From Mesorhizobium escarrei (GTDB taxonomy: Bacteria > Pseudomonadota > Alphaproteobacteria > Rhizobiales > Rhizobiaceae): a stretch of DNA of 64,000 nucleotides. The notes beneath the pieces are model-generated. The model was not told the DNA's origin. It saw only the letters and a list, made by a program, of their open reading frames with translations, and searched no databases. Position numbers and translations under genes: made by a program. The stretch spans positions 90,844 through 154,843 of the forward strand of contig NZ_CAKXZT010000149.1 of NCBI RefSeq assembly GCF_935825525.1, in the 5' to 3' direction. Below, piece after piece: positions 9,491-18,229 of this stretch; positions within the stretch are counted from its first letter, which is position 1, and each line of letters begins with the position of its first letter.

Positions 9491-9937
9491 ATGCTGATCG
9501 GAATCCCGGTGCTGCTCGGTCCACAGCTGCTGGCGACGCTGCGTGCCATGGGTCATGGCGATGAGATCGCCCTTGTCGACGGAAACTACCCGGCGAAAGA
9601 GCAGGCACAGCGGCTCATCCGCGCCGACGGTCATCATCTCGTTCCGATGCTCGACGCCATCCTCAGCGTATTGCCTGTCGACGACGCAGTGCCAGAGGCG
9701 CTGTTTCGCGCCTCGGTCAAGGGTGATCCCCTGCTTGCCGATCCCGTTCATCACGAGATGGAGGCGATCTGCGCCAAGCGTGCTCCGGGCCGCAGGGTGG
9801 TTGCGCTTGCCGGCGCCGACTTTTATCAACGGGTCAGGTCCGCACACGCGATCGTCGCGACAAGCGAGCCGCGGCTCTACGCCAACATCATCATCCGCAA
9901 GGGTGTGATCTATCCGCCGGAGAACAGGAAATCATGA
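9491..9937 (+). CDS. RbsD/FucU-family sugar mutarotase
   Basis: The 148-residue product matches the RbsD/FucU family, which interconverts the ring anomers of sugars such as fucose or ribose and so helps feed a kinase. Family landmarks are LLATLRAMGHGDEIALVDGN near residues 13-32 and the C-terminal RLYANIIIRKG. The catalytic His of the family fits the H in MGHGD. It lies 3 bp after the regulator gene and overlaps the kinase gene by 4 bp (ATGA), a translationally coupled unit. The substrate is probably the sugar imported by FrcBCA. FucU versus RbsD cannot be settled from sequence reading. Confidence 0.88.
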   Translation: MLIGIPVLLGPQLLATLRAMGHGDEIALVDGNYPAKEQAQRLIRADGHHLVPMLDAILSVLPVDDAVPEALFRASVKGDPLLADPVHHEMEAICAKRAPGRRVVALAGADFYQRVRSAHAIVATSEPRLYANIIIRKGVIYPPENRKS

Positions 9938-10857
9938 TCCTCTGTTGCGGCGAAGCCCTGATCGACATGCTGCCACGCACCACGACGCAGGGCGAGCCGG
10001 CCTTTGCGCCCTATGTCGGCGGCGCGGTGTTCAACACGGCAATAGCGCTCGGCCGGCTGGGAGCACCCGCCGGTTTCTTTTCCGGCCTGTCGTCGGATCT
10101 GTTCGGCGGCCAGTTCAGGGAGGCGCTGGGGGCAAGCAAGGTCAGCTCCACCTATGCGCACACATCGCCCCGGCCGACGACGCTTGCCTTCGTGCGGCTG
10201 GACGACGGCCAGGCGACCTATACGTTCTACGACGAAAACACCGCTGGACGGATGCTGACCATCGACGATCTGCCGAAACTCGGCAGCGAGATCGAAGCCA
10301 TGCTGTTCGGCGCCATCAGTCTGATCTCGGAGCCGGCCGGATCCGCTTATGAGGAATTCATGCGGCGGGAGCACAGTCGCCGCGTCATGATGCTCGACCC
10401 CAACATCCGGCCCAATTTCATACCGGACAAGGCCAAGCATCTCAGGCGCATCCGCTCAATGATGGCCATGGCCGACATTGTGAAACTGTCGGACGAGGAC
10501 CTCAACTGGTTCGGCGAAGCCGGCTCGCACGAGGACGTCGTCCGCAACTGGCTGGAGCGCGGCCCGACACTGATCGTTGTTACCCATGGCAGCGAAGGCG
10601 CCGTCGGCTACACCAGGGATCACAAGGTCACGGTCGTGCCGGACAAGGTCGAGGTGGTCGATACGGTCGGCGCCGGCGACACGTTCAACGCCGGAATCCT
10701 GGCCTCGCTGCACGAGCAAGGGCTGCTGTCGAAGGAGGCGATCGCCAATCTGTCGGAAGACGCCATCCACAGGGCGCTGGCGCTTGGCGCCAAGGCTGCG
10801 GCGGTAACCGTGTCGCGGGCCGGCGCCAATCCGCCCTGGCGGCATGAAATCGCCTGA
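9934..10857 (+). CDS. PfkB-family carbohydrate kinase (fructokinase-like)
   Basis: Ribokinase-fold (PfkB) sugar kinase of 307 residues. The N-terminal GEALIDMLP and YVGGAVFNTAIALGRLG are sugar-binding signatures. DTVGAGDTFNAG at residues 241-252 holds the anion hole and the catalytic Asp of PfkB signature 2. It overlaps the mutarotase gene by ATGA. In context it would phosphorylate the fructose imported by FrcBCA, giving fructose-6-phosphate; this substrate is an inference. A 7-bp stem (ACCTGTC/GACAGGT, 10983-11001) lies 126 bp downstream but has no T tract. Confidence 0.9.
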   Translation: MILCCGEALIDMLPRTTTQGEPAFAPYVGGAVFNTAIALGRLGAPAGFFSGLSSDLFGGQFREALGASKVSSTYAHTSPRPTTLAFVRLDDGQATYTFYDENTAGRMLTIDDLPKLGSEIEAMLFGAISLISEPAGSAYEEFMRREHSRRVMMLDPNIRPNFIPDKAKHLRRIRSMMAMADIVKLSDEDLNWFGEAGSHEDVVRNWLERGPTLIVVTHGSEGAVGYTRDHKVTVVPDKVEVVDTVGAGDTFNAGILASLHEQGLLSKEAIANLSEDAIHRALALGAKAAAVTVSRAGANPPWRHEIA

Positions 10858-11112
10858 TTGGACGGCGATGCGCTGAAGACGCGCAGGACGTCAATCACTT
10901 TATGTTTCGCCCAGCCGAGCGCGTGCGACACGAAGGCCGTATCGTGCGCAACAAAGCCCCGGATTTCCGGCGTCTGATGGGGACCTGTCGGACTGACAGG
11001 TAACAGGCTGCGACATTTGAGCAATTCGTGGTTTGGTCCGTGCAGCTTTCTCGGCCGCGCCAAGTCTGATACCAGCGGCCGGTTATCTGGCTAGTCCCGT
11101 TTTGAGGCCGAC

Positions 11113-12255
11113 ATGCATTTCATCGATCTAGGCGCGCAACGCGAACGAATCCGCGACAGGCTGAAGGCAGCCATCGACCGCGTCGTCGACGAGGGGCGCT
11201 ATATTCTGGGACCTGAGGTCACTGAATTCGAAAACAAGCTCGCCGCCTATATCGGCACCAAGCATGTCGTCGCCTGCGCCAACGGCACCGACGCACTGCT
11301 GTTGCCGCTGTTTGCGGCCGGCATCGGCCCAGGTGACGCGGTGTTCGTGCCGAGCTTCACCTTCGCCGCCACGGCGGAAGTGGTGGCGCTGGCCAAGGCC
11401 GAGCCGGTTTTCGTCGATGTCGACCCCCAGACCTATAATATTGACATCGCCAGCCTTGAGGCGGCCATCGCCATGATCAAGGCGGAAGGCCGGCTGAAGC
11501 CAAAGGCGATCATTCCCGTCGACCTGTTCGGGCTCGCCGCCGATTACGAGGCGATCATGGCCATCGCCAACCGCGAAGGGCTGATGGTGATCGAGGATGC
11601 CGCGCAGGCGATCGGCGGCTCGATCGACGGCAAGATGCTGGGTTCGTTCGGAGCGGTCGGATCGACCAGCTTCTACCCGGCAAAACCGCTCGGCTGCTAT
11701 GGTGACGGCGGCGCGATGTTCACCAACGACGATGCGCTGGCCGAGCAACTTCGCTCGTTCGCCTTCCACGGCAAAGGCGAAACCCAATATGACAATGTCC
11801 GCGTCGGCATCAATTCGCGGCTCGATACTCTGCAGGCGGCGATCCTGATCGAGAAGCTGGCCATTCTCGAAGACGAGATGGTCGCCCGTCAAGCGGTCGC
11901 CAACCGGTATGCCGAAGGCCTCGGCGACATCGTCAAGGCGGCGCGCAACCTGGACGGCGGCCGTTCGGCTTGGGCGCAATATGCCATCGAGACGCCGAAG
12001 CGCGACGGGCTGAAGGCGTATCTCGGGGAAAAAGGCATCCCGTCGGTGATCTATTACGTGAAGCCCTTGCACAGCCAGATCGCCTACCGCGATTATCCGC
12101 GCACGCCGACAGGTCTTGCCGTTTCGGAGGAGCTGCCGAAGCATATCCTATGCCTGCCCATGCATCCCTATCTGAGCGAGGCCGACCAGGACCGGATCAT
12201 CGAAACGGTCCGTAACTATATCGGCTCGAATTCGGCGCAAATCGCCGCAGCATAG
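11113..12255 (+). CDS. DegT/DnrJ/EryC1/StrS-family sugar aminotransferase
   Basis: PLP-dependent aminotransferase of nucleotide-sugar synthesis, 380 residues. Typical features are ANGTDALLLPLFAAGIGPGD (residues 56-75), the VIEDAAQAIGG block with the PLP-stacking Asp, and SFYPAKPLGCYGDGG with the Schiff-base Lys near residue 191. Such enzymes turn a keto-sugar nucleotide into an amino sugar for LPS or exopolysaccharide. It stands alone on the plus strand, 255 bp after the kinase, and is not in an operon with the polysaccharide block, though it may serve it. The exact sugar cannot be told. Confidence 0.9.
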   Translation: MHFIDLGAQRERIRDRLKAAIDRVVDEGRYILGPEVTEFENKLAAYIGTKHVVACANGTDALLLPLFAAGIGPGDAVFVPSFTFAATAEVVALAKAEPVFVDVDPQTYNIDIASLEAAIAMIKAEGRLKPKAIIPVDLFGLAADYEAIMAIANREGLMVIEDAAQAIGGSIDGKMLGSFGAVGSTSFYPAKPLGCYGDGGAMFTNDDALAEQLRSFAFHGKGETQYDNVRVGINSRLDTLQAAILIEKLAILEDEMVARQAVANRYAEGLGDIVKAARNLDGGRSAWAQYAIETPKRDGLKAYLGEKGIPSVIYYVKPLHSQIAYRDYPRTPTGLAVSEELPKHILCLPMHPYLSEADQDRIIETVRNYIGSNSAQIAAA

Positions 12256-12321
12256 AGCCTGACACGCGCGATCGCCGGTATATCCCCAGCGCTACGCCGA
12301 TCGCGTGCGGTATCAACAAAG

Positions 12322-12490
12322 TCAGGCTGCCTCGCGCGTAGAGTTGCGAAACAGCCCAACTGTTCCCTCCCCCGACAAATGTGATCGGCCGTGGCTGGCG
12401 CGCGGCATCGAGCGCCGCCGCAAGGTAAGGTCCTCGGCCTCAGGCTCTTCCGTCACCAATGGCGATGATTGCAGACGCATCGACGAACAT
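12322..12490 (-). pseudogene. decayed vapC toxin remnant
   Basis: Directly after the antitoxin gene, in the TGATG overlap typical of vapBC pairs, an ATG (12490) opens MFVDASAIIAI, the classic PIN-domain start with the first catalytic Asp. The frame is then lost: after a one-base shift the next frame reads TEEPEAEDL, and later pieces VGLFRN and TREA resemble the middle of VapC. It ends after about 170 bp instead of about 400. The rest of the PIN domain, with its other acidic residues, is absent, so no active toxin can be made. Confidence 0.8.
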
Positions 12491-12729
12491 CAGTAGTCAC
12501 GGCTGAGGTCATCGAAAAATGCCTTGTCCGCCGCAAGGCCGGTGTCCGGATAGGCCGCGATCTTCGCCCGCAAAGGCTTCAGCCGCTCCCACAGAGGGAT
12601 CGCCTCCTCGGCACGGCGCAATTCGTTCTCCAGGGCTAGCTTCACGGCAGCCGTCTTGTTCAAGCGCGTGCGCGCGGCCAGCTTTTCGGCAAGCCTGTTT
12701 ACCTCTTCACTACGAATGTTGAGCGGCAT
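12490..12729 (-). CDS. vapB: VapB-family antitoxin (orphan)
   Basis: A 79-residue protein of the PSK/VapB type found in rhizobial genomes. It begins MPLNIRSEEVNRLAEKLAAR with a ribbon-helix-helix-like N-terminal half (to about residue 40), and the C-terminal half (ADKAFFDDLSRDY) would wrap the toxin. Its stop overlaps the start of the vapC remnant. Since the toxin is broken, this antitoxin may persist as a fossil or act on a related VapC elsewhere. Confidence 0.8.
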   Translation of the reverse strand: MPLNIRSEEVNRLAEKLAARTRLNKTAAVKLALENELRRAEEAIPLWERLKPLRAKIAAYPDTGLAADKAFFDDLSRDY

Positions 12730-13026
12730 TAGCCAATTCTCCTGTGTGTAGACGACACCCGTTCATCAGGACAGCATAAGGTTTTTTGCCGTCTGGCCGC
12801 TGCCGCCCGCGTATCTCGCCAAGCGCAAGGACATTCTTGCCATGCGCGAGGAGCTCTTCCAGGTTGTTGCGAGCGGCACGGTAGGATCCCGGTCCAACTC
12901 CGCATGCCGCCTGCCCAGGCGTACCGCCGGGTTCGAAGGAAAGCAACGACCTGCGCAGCGATCCTGTGCTGCCGTAGCTTTTGAGGATCGTCCGCCCGAC
13001 CCTGCAAGCCAGCGACACAATCATCG
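12730..13026. other. 297-bp gap without a recognised gene
   Basis: Between the vapB start and the cysQ stop codon. Three overlapping minus-strand frames stay open here (up to 133 codons), but none has a recognisable motif. It holds the vapB promoter region and possibly degraded coding sequence. Confidence 0.4.
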
Positions 13027-13863
13027 TCAGGTTGGCCGGGCCACCTTGCCGCTAGCAATGAAATGCGGATTGGCGAAATCCTCGTCGTCGCTCTGGTTAC
13101 GCTTGCCATAGGCCAGCGGCTTACCGTCAAGCGTGTGCGTCATGCCGCCGGCGGCACGCAACACCGCGTCACCCGCCGCGGTGTCCCATTCCATGGTGCG
13201 GCCGAAGCGCGGATAGACGTCGGCCTCGGCTCCGGCGACAAGACAGAATTTCAGCGACGAGCCGACCGAGACGATCTCGGCAGCGCCCACCGTGCGGATA
13301 TAGGCTTCAGTCTCGGGCGTATTGTGGGACCGGCTGGCGACGACGGTCAGTGGCGCCACGCCCGCCCTCACCGAGATCGGCCGACGGCCGACGATCTGGT
13401 AGTCGCCATTGACTTCAATTGCCTCAGCCCTGCCCGGCCGGCCGGAAAAGAAGCGTCCGGTGCATGGCGCAAAGACGACACCGATCTCCGGCACGCCGTG
13501 GCGAACGAGCGCGATGTTGACGGTGAAGTCGGTCCTGCGGTTGACGAATTCCTTGGTGCCGTCGAGTGGATCCACCAGGAAGAAGGCGTCGTCGAGATCC
13601 GGCGGCACGATGCCGGCCGATGCCTCTTCCTCAGCCACGCAAGGGATATAGGGGAACGCAGCGCGCAGCCCGGCGAGAATGATCTTTTCGCTCTGGCGAT
13701 CGGCTTCGGTCACTGGCGAGTTGTCTGATTTCTGGTCGACTGCGCAGCCGGCATCAAAAACTCGCATCACCTCCCGCCCCGCCGCCAGGGCGAGGCGCTC
13801 GAACAAGCCGAGCATCGCTTCGTCTTCAGATACCGCCGCCGCTATCATATTGGTTTTCGGCAA
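13027..13863 (-). CDS. cysQ: 3'(2'),5'-bisphosphate nucleotidase
   Basis: Inositol-monophosphatase-fold enzyme that removes phosphate from PAP (and PAPS), recycling the by-product of sulfate assimilation or sulfation. DPLDGTKEF at about residues 97-105 binds the metals, and WDTAAGDAVLRAAGG near the C-terminus is the second signature. The 278 residues are normal. Its start lies inside the end of cysNC (38-bp overlap from 13863, or 23 bp from the ATG at 13848), indicating coupling. It is the last gene of the cysD-cysNC-cysQ unit. Confidence 0.93.
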   Translation of the reverse strand: MPKTNMIAAAVSEDEAMLGLFERLALAAGREVMRVFDAGCAVDQKSDNSPVTEADRQSEKIILAGLRAAFPYIPCVAEEEASAGIVPPDLDDAFFLVDPLDGTKEFVNRRTDFTVNIALVRHGVPEIGVVFAPCTGRFFSGRPGRAEAIEVNGDYQIVGRRPISVRAGVAPLTVVASRSHNTPETEAYIRTVGAAEIVSVGSSLKFCLVAGAEADVYPRFGRTMEWDTAAGDAVLRAAGGMTHTLDGKPLAYGKRNQSDDEDFANPHFIASGKVARPT

Positions 13864-15763
13864 TGTCGCGCTCGTTCAGCCAGAGTTCCAGGGCCTCTAC
13901 CATCTCCTCGGCGGACTTGCCGAGCGTCTTGAGATGGATTTCGGGGTTTTCCGGGGCTTCGTACGGTGAATCGACGCCGGTGAAATTTTTGATTTCGCCA
14001 TTCAACGCCCGCGCATAGAGGCCCTTCGGATCGCGTCTGGCGCATTCCTCAAAGGGTGTGTCGACAAACACCTCGACGAATTCACCGGTGGCCATCAATT
14101 CTCTCGCCATGCGCCGCTCGGCGCTGAATGGCGAAATGAAGGAAACAATGACGATCAGCCCGGCATCGGCCATCAGGCGCGCCACTTCGGCCACGCGGCG
14201 AATGTTTTCGACGCGGTCGGCGTCGGTGAAGCCAAGATCGCGATTGAGGCCGTGGCGGACATTATCGCCGTCCAGGATGTAGGTATGCCGGCCGGTGGCG
14301 AACAGCTTCTTCTCGAAAAGGTTGGCGATCGTCGACTTGCCCGACCCCGAGAGCCCGGTGAACCAGAACACGGCAGGCCGCTGGTTCTTCAGATCGGCGC
14401 GGCCATGCTTGCCGACATCGAGCGATTGCCAGTGGATGTTTTCGGCGCGGCGCAGCGAATGCAGGACCATGCCGGCGCCGACCGTGGCGTTGGTGATACG
14501 GTCGATCAAGATGAAGGCGCCGGTCGTGCGATTCTCGGAGAACGTATCGAAGGCGATCGGCGCTCGCGTCGAGACATTGCAAATGCCGACCTCGTTCATT
14601 TCCAGCGACTTGGCCGCCTCATGGGCAAAGTCGTTGACGTTGACGCGGTATTTCAGGTCGGTGACGGTTGCGCTGGCCTGATCGGTTTCCGTCCGCAGGA
14701 TATAGGAACGGCCCGGCAGCAGCGCGTGCTCGTCGAACCAGACGATGTTGGCGGCGAACTGGTCGGCGACCTGCGGCCGCGCCGCCGGCGACACCAGCAT
14801 GTTGCCGCGCGAGACCTCGACCTCGTCGTCGAGGACAAGGGTGATGGCCTGGCCAGCCACCGCCTGGCTCAGATCGCCGCCGTGCGAGACAATGCGCCTG
14901 ACATGAGCGGACTTGCCGGATTTGGCGACAACGACTTCGTCGCCCGGTGAGACCGAACCGGATGCGATCGTGCCGGCAAAACCGCGAAAATCGAGATTGG
15001 GGCGATTCACATACTGCACCGGAAAACGGAACGGCAGTTCGACAACGGCTTCATCGACCGACACGGTTTCCAGGTGTTCAATCAGCGTCGGGCCGGAATA
15101 CCATTCTGTTCTATCGGAAGGGGCCGTAACGTTGTCACCATAGCGGGCCGACATCGGAATGGACACGATCGACTGAAAACCGAGTTCACGTGAGAACTGC
15201 GCGTAGTCTGCGACGATCCGTTCGAACACGGCCTGGTCGAAGCCAACGAGATCGATCTTGTTGACGGCGAGCACGATGTGCCGGATGCCGAGCAGCGAGG
15301 CGATGATCGAGTGGCGCCTGGTCTGGCGCAGCACGCCCTGCCGGGCGTCGATCAGCACGATGGCCAGATCGGCGGTCGACGCGCCCGTCGCCATATTGCG
15401 CGTGTACTGTTCGTGGCCGGGCGTGTCGGCAACGATGAATTTGCGTTTTGGCGTGGCAAAAAAGCGATAGGCGACATCGATGGTAATGCCCTGCTCGCGC
15501 TCGGCCTCGAGGCCATCGACCAGCAGCGCGAAATCGATGTCGTCGCCCGTCGTCCCATGCTTGCGCGAATCGCGCTCGAGCGCGGCAAGCTGGTCCTCGA
15601 AAATCTGCTTGGTGTCCGAAAGCAGGCGCCCGATCAGCGTCGACTTGCCATCGTCGACGGAACCGCAGGTCAGGAAGCGCAGCAGCGACTTTCGTTCCTG
15701 CACCGCCAGATAGTCACGAATGCCGTCGGTGGGGGCGAGGCTCTTGGCCATGATGTGGCGCAT
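13826..15763 (-). CDS. cysNC: bifunctional sulfate adenylyltransferase subunit 1 / adenylylsulfate kinase
   Basis: Fusion of the GTPase CysN and APS kinase CysC, as in rhizobial CysN/C and NodQ. CysN half: P-loop GSVDDGKS at residues 34-41, DTPGHEQY and the NKID guanine motif. CysC half: P-loop GLSGSGKS near residues 469-476 and the DGDNVRHGL block. With CysD it makes APS from sulfate and ATP and then phosphorylates it to PAPS. Its start is 2 bp after the cysD stop. The position at the end of a polysaccharide block suggests, but does not prove, a role in sulfating sugars. A nodQ identity is not supported, since no nod genes are near. Confidence 0.95.
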   Translation of the reverse strand: MRHIMAKSLAPTDGIRDYLAVQERKSLLRFLTCGSVDDGKSTLIGRLLSDTKQIFEDQLAALERDSRKHGTTGDDIDFALLVDGLEAEREQGITIDVAYRFFATPKRKFIVADTPGHEQYTRNMATGASTADLAIVLIDARQGVLRQTRRHSIIASLLGIRHIVLAVNKIDLVGFDQAVFERIVADYAQFSRELGFQSIVSIPMSARYGDNVTAPSDRTEWYSGPTLIEHLETVSVDEAVVELPFRFPVQYVNRPNLDFRGFAGTIASGSVSPGDEVVVAKSGKSAHVRRIVSHGGDLSQAVAGQAITLVLDDEVEVSRGNMLVSPAARPQVADQFAANIVWFDEHALLPGRSYILRTETDQASATVTDLKYRVNVNDFAHEAAKSLEMNEVGICNVSTRAPIAFDTFSENRTTGAFILIDRITNATVGAGMVLHSLRRAENIHWQSLDVGKHGRADLKNQRPAVFWFTGLSGSGKSTIANLFEKKLFATGRHTYILDGDNVRHGLNRDLGFTDADRVENIRRVAEVARLMADAGLIVIVSFISPFSAERRMARELMATGEFVEVFVDTPFEECARRDPKGLYARALNGEIKNFTGVDSPYEAPENPEIHLKTLGKSAEEMVEALELWLNERDIAENQYDSGGGI

Positions 15764-15765
15764 GC

Positions 15766-16671
15766 TCAGAAATACCCCTCGCGCTTCTTCTTTTCCATCG
15801 AGCCGGCTTCATCACGGTCGATCAGGCGGCCCTGCCGTTCGGATGTGCGCGCCGTGAGCATTTCGCCAACAATGGCCTCCAGCGTGTCGGCGTCCGATTC
15901 GATCGCACCGGTCAGCGGATAGCAGCCGAGCGTGCGGAACCGTACCAGCCGGTTCTCCACCGTCTCGCCGGGACGCAACTCCATGCGGTCGTCATCCCTC
16001 AGAATGAGCATGCCGTCACGTTCGACGACCGGCCGCTCCTTGGCAAAATAGAGCGGCACGATCGGGATCTCTTCCTGGAGAATGTACTGCCAGATATCGA
16101 GTTCGGTCCAGTTCGACAACGGAAACACCCGGATCGATTCACCGGTCGCGATGCGGGTATTGAATATCTTCCACATCTCCGGCCGCTGGTTCTTCGGGTC
16201 CCAGACGTGCTGGGCATTGCGGAAAGAGAAGATCCGCTCCTTGGCGCGCGATTTCTCCTCGTCGCGCCGCGCCCCGCCGAAGGCTGCATCGAAGCTGTAT
16301 TTATCGAGCGCCTGTCGCAGCGCCACGGTCTTCATCACATGCGTATGGGTGTTCGAGCCATGGTCGAAGGGATTGATATTATCGCGCACACCATCGCCGT
16401 TGACATGGACCAGGAGATCGAAGCCGAGCTTCTGCGCCATCTGATCGCGAAAGGCGATCATCTCGCGGAATTTCCAGGTTGTGTCGACGTGGAGAAAGGG
16501 AAAGGGCGGCTTGGCCGGATAAAACGCCTTCATCGCAAGATGCATCAGCACGGAGGAATCCTTGCCGACCGAATAGAGCATGACCGGCTTGGCGAAGGTC
16601 GCTGCAACCTCGCGAAAGATATGGATGGATTCGGCTTCAAGCCGCTGCAGATGCGTTAGCGCGATGTTCAT
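15766..16671 (-). CDS. cysD: sulfate adenylyltransferase subunit 2
   Basis: ATP-sulfurylase catalytic subunit of the PAPS-reductase/PP-loop family: SVGKDSSVLMHLAMKAFYPA near residues 34-53 is the PP-loop. The C-terminal GRLIDRDEAGSMEKKKREGYF region is typical of CysD. The frame is open to 16755, but the ATG at 16671 gives 301 residues starting MNIALTHLQRLEAESIHI, which matches the family's start. It is first of cysD-cysNC-cysQ. The 244-bp gap upstream, after the polymerase gene, may hold its own promoter; I see no clear boxes. Confidence 0.94.
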   Translation of the reverse strand: MNIALTHLQRLEAESIHIFREVAATFAKPVMLYSVGKDSSVLMHLAMKAFYPAKPPFPFLHVDTTWKFREMIAFRDQMAQKLGFDLLVHVNGDGVRDNINPFDHGSNTHTHVMKTVALRQALDKYSFDAAFGGARRDEEKSRAKERIFSFRNAQHVWDPKNQRPEMWKIFNTRIATGESIRVFPLSNWTELDIWQYILQEEIPIVPLYFAKERPVVERDGMLILRDDDRMELRPGETVENRLVRFRTLGCYPLTGAIESDADTLEAIVGEMLTARTSERQGRLIDRDEAGSMEKKKREGYF

Positions 16672-16915
16672 GGACTTTAAGCGTTCTCTCGTGCCGCCCA
16701 GATCTTGCATCGATGCATCAGGCGCAATTTTGCAGCGGCCCGGTTCAAGCTTCACTTCTGGACGATGTTCTTTCGTGCAGGCGTTCTAGCAGATCGCCAT
16801 TGTCTATAACAATGCAAGACAAGCCTGCGCTGGAGTGGTTCGAGAATGAATTTTCCACGCAGGGACCAGAACTCGGAAATTCCTGCTCAGATCGCAGAAC
16901 CGTCGCCAGGAGGCG

Positions 16916-18229
16916 CTAGGACGGCGTTCCGATGGGGACAAGTAATTTGTCACCGTTGTGGTCGATCTCGATCAATTCACTCTTCTGGCGGGCTGCAAAT
17001 CCTTTGTGGAAGATAATGGCGTTCATAAAGGCAAACGTCATTGCAAGCGCTTCGGTCCGCAACGGATAATCAACCAGTGAATGAATGAGAAGAAAGGAAA
17101 CCGAGAGGAATGCCGCCTTCTGGAGCGGATCACGGCGAATTCTAGAAAGCGCAACAAACAGCACGACGAAATACAACACCATCAATATAATGGCAGGAAT
17201 TCCTCCTTCGAAGGCTATTTCAAGATAATCATTGTGAGCATGGTTAACATACTTCTTAAAGATCATCTCCTCGTTCTCGTATATCTGATAGGCCTTTTGA
17301 AAGCTTCCAAATCCGACACCCGTTGCCAAATTGTCTTGGATTCCTTCAACAGTGGTACGCGCAAATTCTCCTCGTCCGAAAGCCGGATCGATCGCGTCGG
17401 CATCGATCTTCGTCCATGCGCCCACCGTGTAGGCTGAAAGTCCTATGAAAATCGCAAGGATGCTCCACCCACTTATCCTGGAGCGAGCCGAAAGAAAGAC
17501 GACGGATAAGACGGTAATCGCCAACCCAATCAGAACACCGGCACGCGAACCGGCGGCCAAAAGCAGCAGCAAAAGCGTTATCAACCCGAGTGATCCGGAC
17601 AAAAGGTGTCCACGGAACAGACCATAATAAACAATGAAGGGAATAGTAACAAAAAGCAAAGCTGAGAAATGATTCTGGTTGGCAAAAAGCCCAGCATTTA
17701 TCGTAAAAGGCAGTAGTCCCTCTATGGCTATATCGGCAGAGAGTGAATATTGAATCGCTCCCGCCAAGCCGTTGCAAATGACACCCATAAAAAAGAACGG
17801 AAGAAGTGCGTGGACCTGCTCGGTGCGCAAACGCAACACGCTCAAGAAAAAAGCTGCTGACGCCACAAGATACAACAGACATTCGATCGTCCGCCCGACT
17901 CCGACACTGACGAAGCGGAAGCCACTTTCCCCGGCGAGCCATGGATCTCCGAGCAACAGCTCTGGTCGCAAACCGTTGAATACCGCCGCAGGCAGCGGCA
18001 CGACTTGAAAAATCACCAATGCCACAGCCAAGATAAGCAGCCACAGAACAGAACGGGGGATTGTCTGGTCAAAGGTCTGCGAAAAAACAAACGCGGCCGA
18101 GATGATTGCCACAATCTCAATCAGTGTGTCCGTATAAAGACCACTTGCAGTACCACCGCCGATCAGCAGAGATATAAACAAAACCGATCCGAGGAGATAT
18201 TTATCCCATTCCGATGGCCGGTCGCTCAA
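16916..18229 (-). CDS. O-antigen ligase/polymerase-like membrane protein (Wzy-type), copy at 17 kb
   Basis: Polytopic inner-membrane protein of the Wzy_C (O-antigen ligase) type. There are roughly ten to twelve hydrophobic segments, and a large periplasmic loop holds the conserved NHAHNDYLEIAFEGGIPA. The open frame extends into the upstream TPR gene, but the most economical start is TTG 18229, which overlaps that gene's stop (TTGA) and gives 437 residues. Proteins like this polymerise polysaccharide repeat units or ligate chains to lipid. A second protein of the class lies at 32580-33905, so one may be the polymerase and this one a ligase or a polymerase for another polymer. Confidence 0.8.
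   Translation of the reverse strand: MSDRPSEWDKYLLGSVLFISLLIGGGTASGLYTDTLIEIVAIISAAFVFSQTFDQTIPRSVLWLLILAVALVIFQVVPLPAAVFNGLRPELLLGDPWLAGESGFRFVSVGVGRTIECLLYLVASAAFFLSVLRLRTEQVHALLPFFFMGVICNGLAGAIQYSLSADIAIEGLLPFTINAGLFANQNHFSALLFVTIPFIVYYGLFRGHLLSGSLGLITLLLLLLAAGSRAGVLIGLAITVLSVVFLSARSRISGWSILAIFIGLSAYTVGAWTKIDADAIDPAFGRGEFARTTVEGIQDNLATGVGFGSFQKAYQIYENEEMIFKKYVNHAHNDYLEIAFEGGIPAIILMVLYFVVLFVALSRIRRDPLQKAAFLSVSFLLIHSLVDYPLRTEALAMTFAFMNAIIFHKGFAARQKSELIEIDHNGDKLLVPIGTPS

Noticed and set aside
10983..11001. 7-bp hairpin after the kinase gene as a terminator; part of it also resembles sequence near 6987-7010
   Set aside because: No T tract and 126 bp from the stop; the similarity covers only about 20 bases and may be chance.
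13826..16671. Possible nodPQ identity for the cysD/cysNC pair
   Set aside because: NodPQ and CysDN(C) are near-identical families; no nod box or nod gene is present and the genes sit with cysQ, so the housekeeping name is safer.
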